DNA from: Clostridia bacterium
GTDB taxonomy: Bacteria > Bacillota_A > Clostridia > Christensenellales > Aristaeellaceae
Direction of reading: 5' to 3'
Assembly: GCA_017481185.1 (NCBI GenBank)
Contig: JAFUPO010000027.1
Location: 1 to 15,929 of the forward strand
Length of the DNA stretch: 15,929 bases
Shown here: positions 6,234 through 13,181 of the stretch, piece after piece
Layout of the letters: the number at the start of each line of letters is the position of its first letter
How positions within the stretch are numbered: the stretch's first letter is position 1
Notes under the pieces: generated by a model
What the model was told of the DNA's origin: nothing
Databases searched by the model: none
Seen by the model: only the letters and a program-made list of their open reading frames with translations
Position numbers and translations under genes: made by a program

Positions 6234-7628
6234 TTACTTGCTCTTGTGAAACAGCAGGCGCTCGTAGCGATACTTATCGCAGTTGCGCACGGTAATCTCC
6301 AGCTCCTCGTCGCCCATCACCGTATTGCGGCCCTGGGCGTAGAGGGCGTCCACCTTTTCCTTTACAGCCGCCACCAGGGGATCGGTCTTGCTGATCTGAT
6401 CCTCCCCGGCGAGGCGGAAATAGCTATTGATCCAGTGGGCGATGCCTGCCAGGCCCGAGTGGCTATCCACCGCCACAGAGGCGGGGCGGTTCAGCAGCTT
6501 GGCGGTGTCAAAGATGTTGTAGATCTCCTCATCCTTAAGCATCCCATCAGCGTGGATGCCCGCCCGGGTCACATTGAAGTGGCGGCCCACGAAGGGCTGG
6601 CGGGGAGAGATCTCAATGCCGATCTCCCGCTCCATGTAATCGGCAATCTCCGTAATGGCAGACAGATCCATGCCGTCGGTCTCCCCCTTGATGGCCTGGT
6701 ATTCGATGGCCATGGCCTCCAGAGGGCAGTTGCCGGTGCGCTCGCCAATGCCCAACAGGGAGCAGTTGATGCTGGCGCAGCCATAGAGCCAGGCGGTGCC
6801 TGCGTTGCAGACCACCTTGTAAAAGTCGTTGTGACCATGCCATTCCAGCTGGGCGGAGGGCACCTCGGCATAGTGGCGCAGGCCGTAGATGATGCCCGAA
6901 ACGCTGCGGGGCAGGGCTGCGCCCGGGTAGGACACGCCATAGCCCATGGTATCGCAGGCGCGAATTTTGATGGGGATGCCGCTTTCTTTGGACAGGGCCA
7001 TCAGCTCCGATGCGAAGGGCAGCACAAAGCCGTAAAAATCCGCCCGGGTGATGTCCTCAAAGTGGCAGCGGGGGGTGATGCCATAATCCAGAGCCGCTTT
7101 CACGATGCCCAGATACTTCTCCATAGCCGGGCTGCGGGTTAGATGCATCTTTTTAAAGATGTGGTAATCCGAGCAGGAAACTAAAACGCCCGTCTCCTGC
7201 ACGCCAGCCTCCTTGACCAGCTGAAAATCCTTTTCATTGGCCCGGATCCAGGTGGTAATCTGCGGAAACGCCAGCCCCAAATCCTGGCAGCGGGCCAGAG
7301 CCTCCCGATCCTTCTGGGTATAAAGAAAAAACTCGCTTTGGCGAATAATGCCCTTGGGGCCGCCCAGGCGGCTCATGAGCTTGAACAGGTGCACAATCTG
7401 ATCCGGCTTAAAGGGCGACACGCTCTGCTGCCCATCCCGAAAGGTGGTATCCGTCAGCCAAATATCCTCCGCCATGGACAGGGGCACCAGCCGGTTGTTG
7501 AAGCCGATCTTGGGGATGCTGCCGTACTCATAAATCTCCCGGTACAGGTTGGGCTCCGCCACATCCTGCAAGGCGTACTTGTAATTGGCCTGCTGCAATA
7601 AATTTGTCCGCTTGTCATATTGAAGCAT
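6234..7628 (-). CDS. HMGL-like acyltransferase (isopropylmalate/homocitrate/Re-citrate synthase group)
   Basis: A 464-aa DRE-TIM metallolyase-family enzyme condensing acetyl-CoA with a 2-oxoacid. Motifs are DTTFRDGQQ (60-68, Arg64 and Asp65), HFEDITRAD (189-197), RACDTMGYG (223-231), the metal-binding HGHND (264-268, His264 and His266), GERTGN (295-300) and GIHADG (357-362). The canonical DTTLRDGEQ is altered to Phe and Gln. The chain lacks room for the C-terminal leucine-sensing LeuA domain (LeuA is usually about 510 aa), arguing against a feedback-inhibited isopropylmalate synthase. The N-terminal extension (EPNLYREIYEYGSIP) and overall pattern recall the clostridial group that includes the characterised Re-citrate synthase of Clostridium kluyveri; that substrate assignment is inference. 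AAGGAGG with a 6-base spacer supports the ATG at 7626-7628. It has its own promoter. Confidence 0.8.
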   Translation of the reverse strand: MLQYDKRTNLLQQANYKYALQDVAEPNLYREIYEYGSIPKIGFNNRLVPLSMAEDIWLTDTTFRDGQQSVSPFKPDQIVHLFKLMSRLGGPKGIIRQSEFFLYTQKDREALARCQDLGLAFPQITTWIRANEKDFQLVKEAGVQETGVLVSCSDYHIFKKMHLTRSPAMEKYLGIVKAALDYGITPRCHFEDITRADFYGFVLPFASELMALSKESGIPIKIRACDTMGYGVSYPGAALPRSVSGIIYGLRHYAEVPSAQLEWHGHNDFYKVVCNAGTAWLYGCASINCSLLGIGERTGNCPLEAMAIEYQAIKGETDGMDLSAITEIADYMEREIGIEISPRQPFVGRHFNVTRAGIHADGMLKDEEIYNIFDTAKLLNRPASVAVDSHSGLAGIAHWINSYFRLAGEDQISKTDPLVAAVKEKVDALYAQGRNTVMGDEELEITVRNCDKYRYERLLFHKSK

Positions 7629-7659
7629 GGGGAACCTCCTTGTTCGTTGTATTTTAGCG

Positions 7660-7693
7660 AGGGAGGGATCTTCTTGAAAGAAAACCCCTCCCT
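7660..7693 (-). promoter_or_regulatory. Leader hairpin upstream of the acyltransferase gene
   Basis: AGGGAGGG (7660-7667) pairs with CCCTCCCT (7686-7693), enclosing an inner TTCTT/AAGAA pairing. It falls in the untranslated leader between the predicted promoter and the ribosome binding site on the minus strand. No T-tract follows, so it is not an obvious terminator. No T-box signature (AGGGTGGNACCGCG) was seen. Confidence 0.45.
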
Positions 7694-7714
7694 TTCCAAA
7701 GTACTTCAGTATTA

Positions 7715-7743
7715 CTTATAACCGAAAAAAGAACATTTGTAAA
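7715..7743 (-). promoter_or_regulatory. Promoter of the acyltransferase gene
   Basis: On the minus strand TTTACA (7738-7743), a 17-base spacer and TATAAG (7715-7720) match sigma-A consensus at ten of twelve positions. The -35 lies inside an inverted repeat (7732-7747) that also resembles the aminotransferase terminator. Confidence 0.7.
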
Positions 7744-7747
7744 TGTT
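7725..7747 (-). terminator. Weak terminator-like hairpin after the aminotransferase gene, overlapping a promoter
   Basis: AACATTT (7732-7738) and AAATGTT (7741-7747) are inverted repeats. Read on the minus strand they are followed by C and six T. The stem is short and AT-only, so termination would be inefficient; the same dyad could equally be an operator over the -35 box of the next gene. Confidence 0.4.
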
Positions 7748-7748
7748 T

Positions 7749-8951
7749 TTATGCTGTAAAGGCGCAAACAAACCGTTCAATGCGGTCAAGGCCTTCCTTG
7801 ATGTTTTCCATGGACGTGGCGTAGGAAAGGCGGCAGTAGCCCTCCGCCTCAAAGGCGATGCCAGGCACCACAGCCACCATGGCCTCGGTGAGGAGGGTTT
7901 CCACAAAGTCCATGCTGGTATCGATCAAGCGGCCCTTGTAGGCTTTGCCCAATACCTCCTTGATGTTCATCATAATATAGAAGGAACCCTTGGGTTTTAT
8001 GCACGAAAGGCCGGGAATCGCGTTGATGCGCCCTACCATGTAATCCCGGCGGCGCTCAAACTCCTGCCGCATTTCCTCCACGCAGGTCTGATCGCCGTTC
8101 AGGGCGGCCGTTCCTGCATCCTGGGCGATGGAGCAGGCGTTGGAGGAGGCCTGGCTCTGGAAGGTGGTCATAGCCTGGATGACGTTCTTAGGGCCGGCGG
8201 TATAGCCGATGCGCCAGCCGGTCATGGCGTAGGCCTTGCTCAGGCCGTTGACCACAAGGGTCTGGTTTTTGATCTCCTCCCCCAGCTGGGCGATGGAGAT
8301 GTGCGCCAGCCCGTCGTAAAGAAGCTTTTCGTAAATCTCGTCGCTGATCACGTAGAAGCCGTGCTTCACCGCCAGATCTGCCACGCCCTGCAATTGCTCC
8401 TTATTCCACACGCAGCCGTTGGGGTTGGAAGGGCTGGTCACAATAATGGCCTTGGTGCGCCGGGTGATCCGGCGGGCAATGGCATCCAATTCAGGGATGA
8501 AGTCGTTGCTTTCCTGGGTGCGCACATACACCGGCACGCCCCCAGCCATGCGCACCATCTCCGGATAGCTGACCCAGCAGGGGATGGGGATGAGCACCTC
8601 GTCGCCAGGGTTCAAGATGGCCTGAAAAATGGTAAACAGGCTGTGCTTGGCCCCGTTGGATACAATGATCTGATCGGGCGTATAAGCCAGGCCGCTATCC
8701 CGCTGCAATTTGCCGCAGATGGCCAGGCGCAATGCCAAGGTGCCTGCCACGGGAGTGTAGCGGGTATGGCCGTTGTGGATAGCCTCCATGGCCGCATCGC
8801 CGATAAAGGCGGGGGTATCAAAATCCGGCTCGCCTGCGCCAAAGCCGATCACCGGCAGGCCCCTGGCCCGCAGCTCCTTGGCCTTGGCGTCCACTGCCAG
8901 CGTCAGGGACGGGGCGATATTTTCGCAGCGATGGGAAATGGAAAGGGACAT
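7749..8951 (-). CDS. PLP-dependent class I aminotransferase (aspartate aminotransferase-like, subgroup I-gamma type)
   Basis: A 400-aa fold-type I aminotransferase, probably cytosolic, moving an amino group between an amino acid and a 2-oxoacid such as 2-oxoglutarate. It has GAGEPDFDTP (38-47), SPSNPNG (173-179, Asn176), DEIYEKLLYD (204-213, Asp204 and Tyr207), the PLP lysine Lys239 in GLSKAYAMTGWRIGY, and the carboxylate-binding Arg374 in CRLSYA. Length and motifs match Bacillus-type aspartate aminotransferases; alanine or aromatic substrates cannot be excluded. I chose the ATG at 8949-8951, 9 bases after AGGAGG, over the ATG at 8960, which touches the ribosome binding site directly. The gene sits between two terminators, so it is probably transcribed alone. 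Confidence 0.9.
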   Translation of the reverse strand: MSLSISHRCENIAPSLTLAVDAKAKELRARGLPVIGFGAGEPDFDTPAFIGDAAMEAIHNGHTRYTPVAGTLALRLAICGKLQRDSGLAYTPDQIIVSNGAKHSLFTIFQAILNPGDEVLIPIPCWVSYPEMVRMAGGVPVYVRTQESNDFIPELDAIARRITRRTKAIIVTSPSNPNGCVWNKEQLQGVADLAVKHGFYVISDEIYEKLLYDGLAHISIAQLGEEIKNQTLVVNGLSKAYAMTGWRIGYTAGPKNVIQAMTTFQSQASSNACSIAQDAGTAALNGDQTCVEEMRQEFERRRDYMVGRINAIPGLSCIKPKGSFYIMMNIKEVLGKAYKGRLIDTSMDFVETLLTEAMVAVVPGIAFEAEGYCRLSYATSMENIKEGLDRIERFVCAFTA

Positions 8952-9014
8952 GGTGCGCATCCTCCTGGCCTTCAGATTGCATACAATATTGTTCGATACC
9001 GCTCATCATACATT

Positions 9015-9027
9015 TTGCATGATGCAA
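9015..9027. promoter_or_regulatory. Inverted repeat TTGCAT-G-ATGCAA upstream of the aminotransferase, possible operator
   Basis: A perfect 6-bp dyad around one central base lies about 65 bases before the aminotransferase start and downstream of a candidate -10. It is the size of a typical operator half-site pair, but no regulator gene is nearby and the role is unproven. Confidence 0.35.
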
Positions 9028-9063
9028 GGTATAATTCTCCCCTTTTGAGGAAACTCCTTCCCC

Positions 9064-9069
9064 ATTATA
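9064..9069 (-). promoter_or_regulatory. Candidate -10 element for the aminotransferase gene
   Basis: A perfect TATAAT on the minus strand about 115 bases before the start codon. No good -35 hexamer lies 16-18 bases upstream (an A-rich stretch is there instead), so the promoter is uncertain. If used, the leader would be over 100 bases. Confidence 0.3.
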
Positions 9070-9120
9070 CTGCAAAATTTGAATTTTTCTTGTTTTTAAA
9101 TTGCATTTTTAAAAAGCCGC

Positions 9121-9152
9121 AAAAAGCTCCGACCCTAAAAATTGGTCGGAGC
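9121..9152 (-). terminator. Terminator of the dehydratase-FAH unit
   Basis: On the minus strand GCTCCGACC, a 9-base loop and GGTCGGAGC (9126-9152) form a perfect 9-bp stem, followed directly by TTTTT (9121-9125). It begins 8 bases after the FAH stop codon. Confidence 0.9.
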
Positions 9153-9160
9153 AGCAGCGC

Positions 9161-9922
9161 CTACCTTTGGGCATACACCGGATTGGTTAAAGCCCCAATG
9201 CCCTGGATGCTGACGGTCATCACATCCCCAGGCCCAATGGGGGCGATGCCCCCGCCGGTGCCGGTGAGGATCACATCCCCCGGGTTGAGGGTCATGATCT
9301 GAGAAAGGAAGCTGACAATCTCCTCCGGGGAAAAGATAAGTCCCTGCGTGGTGAAGGATTGGCGCACCTGGCCGTTAACCAGCATTTGCACGGTCAAGGG
9401 GCCTTGGGGCGGCTGAGTCTCAATCCAAGGACCTAGGGGGCCGAAGGTATCCCGCCCCTTGGCGGCGCACCACTGGCCGGATATTTTTTGCAGGCTCCGG
9501 TCAGACATATCATTGGCGCAGGTATAGCCAAAGATGTGAGCTCGAGCCTCCCGAGGCGAAATATGCCAGGCCGTTTTGCCGATGACCACCGCCAGCTCCG
9601 CTTCCGGGTCCACCCGCTGAGAATCCCTCGGATAGATCACCGGCGCTCCGGGGCCAATAAGGCAGGAGGGAGGCTTCATAAAAATGGAGGGAACCTGCGG
9701 GGGCGTTTTGCCCGTTTCCCGAATGTGCTCCGGGTCGTTGAGGGCTACCGCCAGCACCTTGCCGGGCTTTACCGGGCAAAGAAGGCTCACATCCTCCAGG
9801 GCGGCGGTGAGGCCCGTGTACTCCAGCCGTTCAAAGGGAGGGCCTTTTAAAAGGCGCACCCGCTCCCCGCAAACTTCGCCCCAATGGCTCCTGCCCAGAT
9901 ACAGGCAGCGGATCACCTTCAT
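9161..9922 (-). CDS. Fumarylacetoacetate hydrolase (FAH) family protein
   Basis: A 253-aa protein of the FAH superfamily, Mg2+-dependent enzymes that hydrolyse, decarboxylate or dehydrate 2-oxoacids and enol forms. Metal ligands are Glu107 and Glu109 (motif DPEAELAVVIGK, 105-116) and Asp138 (ANDMSDR). The substrate lid/lysine motif KGRDTFGPLGPW starts at Lys155, and TGTGGGIAP (220-228) matches the conserved glycine loop. Family members include acylpyruvases, oxaloacetate decarboxylase/tautomerases and 2-keto-3-deoxy-sugar-acid dehydratases. Placed 15 bases after the dehydratase gene and followed by a terminator, it is the last gene of that operon and probably acts on the dehydratase product (inference). 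AGGAGG with an 8-base spacer supports the ATG. Confidence 0.88.
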   Translation of the reverse strand: MKVIRCLYLGRSHWGEVCGERVRLLKGPPFERLEYTGLTAALEDVSLLCPVKPGKVLAVALNDPEHIRETGKTPPQVPSIFMKPPSCLIGPGAPVIYPRDSQRVDPEAELAVVIGKTAWHISPREARAHIFGYTCANDMSDRSLQKISGQWCAAKGRDTFGPLGPWIETQPPQGPLTVQMLVNGQVRQSFTTQGLIFSPEEIVSFLSQIMTLNPGDVILTGTGGGIAPIGPGDVMTVSIQGIGALTNPVYAQR

Positions 9923-9937
9923 TCAAGGTTCCTCCTG

Positions 9938-11632
9938 TCAGTTCTTTTTGCGCCAGTCCAGGATGCCGCCCTTGTTGGCGGAGCAGGCCATGGCCGCATA
10001 CCGGGCCAGGTAGCCGGTAAGCTCCTTGGGCTCATAGTGCCACTCAGCCCTGCGGCGCTCCAGTTCCTCATCGGAAACGTGCAGGGTCAATTCCTTTGTG
10101 TAAGTGTCGATGGTGATCTTGTCCCCATCCCGCACCAGGGCGATGGGGCCGCCCTCCGCCGCCTCGGGAGAGATGTGGCCCACAAAGCAGCCGTTGTTGG
10201 TGCCGGAGAAGCGCCCGTCGGTGATCAGGGCGGTGGTCAGGGCCAGGCCCTGGCCGTTCATCAGCTTCAGGGGCTTGTACATTTCCCGCATACCGGGGCC
10301 GCCCTTGGGGCCTTCGTAGCGGATCACCACCACATGGCCGGGCTTTACCCGCAATTCCTCCAGGGCCCGATGGCACTCTTCCTCAGAGTCAAAGCAGATG
10401 GCCTCGCCGGTGAAGCGGCGCACCTCCTCGGCAATGGCCGCAGGCTTGGCCACGCCGGTGTTGGGGGCCAGGTTTCCCCGCATGATGGCCAACCCGCCCA
10501 GGCGGTAGAAGGGCCGGTCAAGGGGCCGGATAACCTCGTCGTTTACGTGGGCGTAGAGGTAAACGTGTTCGCTTATGTTCTCCCCCAGGGTTTTGCCGGT
10601 GCAGGTGGCAACCCCCAGGTTCAATTGGCCCTTCAAGGCCTCCATCACCCGGGGCACGCCGCCGGATTTGTAGAAGTCCTCCATGTCGTAGGTCACCGAG
10701 GAGGGATTCATCCGGGCGATGCAGGGCACCACCTGGCTCTGGCGGTCAAACTCCTGCATGATCTCATCGGGGTCGATGCCCAATTCATAGGCGATGGCGC
10801 AAAAGTGCAATACCGCATTGGTGGAGCCGCCGGAGGCCATGAGATAGCTGATGGCGTTCTGGATGGATTCATAGGTGATCACATCCCGAGGGCGGATGTT
10901 TTTTTCCACCAGCTCCATGACCCTGATGCCGGATAATTGGGCGCTGCGCAGCCTTTCCGCATACACGGCGGGGATGGCGCCGCCGTTGGGCAGCACCATG
11001 CCCAGGGCCTCTGCGGCGCAGCTCATGGTGTTGGCCGTGCCGTAGAAGGAGCAGGAGCCGCAGGTGGGCTGGCACACCTGGGTCAGGTTCATCACATCCT
11101 GCCATTCGATGCAGCCCGCCTGGTACATACCGATGGCCTCGGTGATGGCCGTGCCGTCTGCCTTGGCCTTGCGGCCAAAGGCCGGGCCGCCCAGCATGGG
11201 GCCGCCGGGAAACATGATGGCGGGGATGTTGGCCCGGATACAGCCCATGAGCATACCGGGCACGATCTTATCGCAGGAGCAGAGCATGACCAGGCCATCC
11301 AGCTTATGAGCCTTGCACATGATCTCAATGCTGTCAGCAATAACCTCCCGGGAGGGCAGTACATAGTGCATCCCTTCATGGCCCACGGTGACGCCGTCGC
11401 AGCAGCCGATCACGCCGAATTCCACAGCGTTGCCGCCGGCCCGGTGGATGCCCTTTTTCACGAACTCAGCCACCTGCCTCAGGTGGGCATGGCCGGGCAC
11501 GATGTCACTGAAGGCGTTTGCAATACCAATGATCGGTCTGGAAAGATCCTCATCATCAAAACCCAGGGATTTGTAGATCCGGGCGTGGTGCATTTTCTGC
11601 ACAGGCCGGGGCGTTTTCATGCTTTCAGCCAT
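9938..11632 (-). CDS. ilvD: IlvD/Edd family dehydratase (dihydroxy-acid or sugar-acid dehydratase)
   Basis: A 564-aa iron-sulfur dehydratase that converts 2,3-dihydroxy acids to 2-oxo acids: dihydroxyisovalerate in Ile/Val synthesis, or aldonic acids in sugar-acid catabolism. Cluster motifs are CDKIVPGM (Cys120) and CQPTCGSCS (Cys191/Cys194). At the third position used for a [2Fe-2S] cluster it reads VPGHAHL (46-51), as in E. coli IlvD, not PCN. GGSTNAVLH, RYEGPKGGPGM and the catalytic serine loop GRFSG are present. The region after that serine reads TNNGCF where IlvD usually has GT-x-GL, and SCSFYGTAN replaces SCSGMFTAN, so substrate specificity may differ. The GntP permease upstream and the FAH gene downstream favour sugar acids. 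ATG at 11630-11632 (9 bases after AAAGGAG) is preferred over GTG at 11638, only 3 bases from it. Confidence 0.85.
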   Translation of the reverse strand: MAESMKTPRPVQKMHHARIYKSLGFDDEDLSRPIIGIANAFSDIVPGHAHLRQVAEFVKKGIHRAGGNAVEFGVIGCCDGVTVGHEGMHYVLPSREVIADSIEIMCKAHKLDGLVMLCSCDKIVPGMLMGCIRANIPAIMFPGGPMLGGPAFGRKAKADGTAITEAIGMYQAGCIEWQDVMNLTQVCQPTCGSCSFYGTANTMSCAAEALGMVLPNGGAIPAVYAERLRSAQLSGIRVMELVEKNIRPRDVITYESIQNAISYLMASGGSTNAVLHFCAIAYELGIDPDEIMQEFDRQSQVVPCIARMNPSSVTYDMEDFYKSGGVPRVMEALKGQLNLGVATCTGKTLGENISEHVYLYAHVNDEVIRPLDRPFYRLGGLAIMRGNLAPNTGVAKPAAIAEEVRRFTGEAICFDSEEECHRALEELRVKPGHVVVIRYEGPKGGPGMREMYKPLKLMNGQGLALTTALITDGRFSGTNNGCFVGHISPEAAEGGPIALVRDGDKITIDTYTKELTLHVSDEELERRRAEWHYEPKELTGYLARYAAMACSANKGGILDWRKKN

Positions 11633-11664
11633 GGTCACAGGCTCCTTTCATGCTGGAATAGGTC

Positions 11665-11697
11665 TAAAATAGGGAGCCCCATTTACAGGGCTCCCTA
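11665..11697 (-). terminator. Terminator- or attenuator-like hairpin just upstream of the dehydratase gene
   Basis: On the minus strand TAGGGAGCCC, an 8-base loop and GGGCTCCCTA (11670-11697) form a 10-bp stem followed by TTTTAG. It lies about 20 bases before the dehydratase ribosome binding site. It could be the real end of the permease transcript or an attenuator in the dehydratase leader. Confidence 0.6.
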
Positions 11698-11699
11698 CC

Positions 11700-11709
11700 C
11701 TCTCGAGAG
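11700..11709. promoter_or_regulatory. Perfect 10-bp palindrome CTCTCGAGAG upstream of the dehydratase
   Basis: A self-complementary 10-mer immediately upstream of the attenuator-like hairpin. It could be an operator or part of an alternative leader fold; no direct evidence for either. Confidence 0.3.
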
Positions 11710-11765
11710 TTTAACGAACAATACAACAAAGCAATAAGCGCAAGCGTTTAAGTCAGGGTCTGCCT

Positions 11766-11796
11766 GCCGCCTGAGGGAAACGCTCCCTCAGGCGGC
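11766..11796 (-). terminator. 13-bp hairpin after the GntP permease gene, lacking a T-tract
   Basis: GCCGCCTGAGGGA (11766-11778) and TCCCTCAGGCGGC (11784-11796) pair perfectly around a 5-base loop, starting 8 bases after the permease stop. Neither strand has a run of T after the stem, so it may stabilise the 3' end or pause polymerase rather than terminate alone. Confidence 0.5.
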
Positions 11797-11804
11797 GTTA
11801 ACTG

Positions 11805-13181
11805 TTAGGCCACGCCGAAGGGCAGGATGGTAGCGCCAAGCAGAACCACCAGCAGGATGAACACCGCACGGACAGCGCCAAAGACCGTGTAGGTTTTGAT
11901 GCCGCCGGTGATGGTCAGGCCGTTGAGGTTGGTGGACATCCAGAAGCCGGAGTCGTTGGGCAGGCCGATGCAGTTGCAGCCGGAGAGCACAGCCATGGCG
12001 AACCAGGCGGGATGGATCTGAGGCATGGCCGCCACAATGGGAGCCATAATGGCCAGGGCAGACACGCCGGCGGAGGAAGCAGAACCCATGCAGGCGCGCA
12101 GCACCATACCCACAAAGAAGCTGATCAGCAGAACCACGATGATGGGAGCCTGGTTGGCGGTGAGCATCTGGGTGAGCAGATCGGTGATACCGGTCTTGCG
12201 GATCACAGCGCCGAAGGCGGAGCCAGCGCCGGTCACCAGCAGCACCATGCCGCAGGAGGCCAGGGCAGCGTTGACGCTCTTCTTCACACCGTTCTGATCC
12301 ATGTTGTACTTCAGGCCAATGATCTGAGCAGTCAGGGCGGCGATCAGCATGGCGATGTTCTTATCGCCCAGGAACTTGATGAAATCGGGGGTGCCGCCGA
12401 TGGAATCCCAGGTGGAGGTGATGAGGATCAGGATAACGGGAACCAGCACGGGCAGCACAGCCACGCCGAAGGAGGGCAGCTTCACGCCGGAGTAGTCCTT
12501 CATCTGGATGGGTTCAAAGCCCTGGTCGATGTCAGTCTCGTCATTCCAATACTTCATCTTGGAGCCGGGCTTGGGCCAGAGGAACGCCTTCATCAGGGGG
12601 ATGGTGGCGAAGATGGCGATGGCGGAGATGATCAGACCGAAGACGATCATGGAGCCAACGCTGAAGTTGAAGGCCTCAGTGGCCTGCAAGGGAGCGGGCG
12701 TGGGGGGCACATAGCTGTGGCCGCAGCCAGCGCCGCAGGTCAGAGCCACGGCGATCATGGCGCGAGGCGCCTTGATCTCCTTGGCAATGGCGAAGGCGAT
12801 GGGGATCATGATGACCAGCACCACGTCGAAGAACACGGGCATGGAGATGAACAGGGCGGTGAAGGCCAGGGCGTACAGGGCCTTCTCCTTGGGGAAGGCC
12901 TTGACCATGGTGTGGGCGATCACATAGGCGCAGCCGCTGTCAGCCAACAGCTGGCCCATGATAACGCCAAAGGCGATGGACATGGCCAAGGAGGTCATGG
13001 TGCCGCCAAAGCCGGAAGTAAAGGCAGAAACAGTGCCGCTTAAGCCCAGGCCGCAGGCGATGCCCACGTACAAAGAGCCGATGAACAAGGAAGCCACCGC
13101 GTTGAGCTTGAGCTTCATGATCAGGAACAGAATGAGAGCCAAACCGATAGCCATATGGAGCAGAATGATACCTAATGACAT
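11805..13181 (-). CDS. GntP family gluconate/sugar-acid:H+ symporter
   Basis: A 458-aa polytopic membrane protein with about 12 hydrophobic segments, matching the GntP family of gluconate, ketogluconate and related hydroxy-acid importers. Typical stretches are FGVIMGQLLADSGCAYVIA (about 71-89), the conserved SMPVFFDVVLVIMIP, SYVPPTPAP, and the late motifs RACMGSASSAG and NDSGFWM. Length is normal for the family. TTGGAGG with a 7-base spacer precedes the ATG at 13179-13181. It lies upstream of the dehydratase and FAH genes on the same strand, so the exported or imported substrate is probably an aldonic acid processed by them (inference). A hairpin pair separates it from the upstream oxidoreductase genes and two more hairpins separate it from the dehydratase. 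D-lactate or glycerate-type substrates are less likely alternatives. Confidence 0.88.
   Translation of the reverse strand: MSLGIILLHMAIGLALILFLIMKLKLNAVASLFIGSLYVGIACGLGLSGTVSAFTSGFGGTMTSLAMSIAFGVIMGQLLADSGCAYVIAHTMVKAFPKEKALYALAFTALFISMPVFFDVVLVIMIPIAFAIAKEIKAPRAMIAVALTCGAGCGHSYVPPTPAPLQATEAFNFSVGSMIVFGLIISAIAIFATIPLMKAFLWPKPGSKMKYWNDETDIDQGFEPIQMKDYSGVKLPSFGVAVLPVLVPVILILITSTWDSIGGTPDFIKFLGDKNIAMLIAALTAQIIGLKYNMDQNGVKKSVNAALASCGMVLLVTGAGSAFGAVIRKTGITDLLTQMLTANQAPIIVVLLISFFVGMVLRACMGSASSAGVSALAIMAPIVAAMPQIHPAWFAMAVLSGCNCIGLPNDSGFWMSTNLNGLTITGGIKTYTVFGAVRAVFILLVVLLGATILPFGVA

Noticed and set aside
7629..7748. T-box or leucine-responsive leader upstream of the synthase gene
   Set aside because: No T-box sequence, no specifier stem and no terminator with T-run were found in the roughly 120-base region.
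7743..9302. Long plus-strand open frame opposite the aminotransferase
   Set aside because: Antisense shadow of a gene with a complete PLP active site; no ribosome binding site or recognisable protein family.
11730..11752. Catabolite-response (cre) element upstream of the dehydratase
   Set aside because: The sequence around CTTAAACGCTTGCG misses about four of the eleven defined cre positions, so it is not a convincing CcpA site.
12012..13043. Long plus-strand open frame opposite the GntP permease
   Set aside because: Composed of His/Gly/Asp/Gln-rich antisense sequence typical of shadows of hydrophobic genes.
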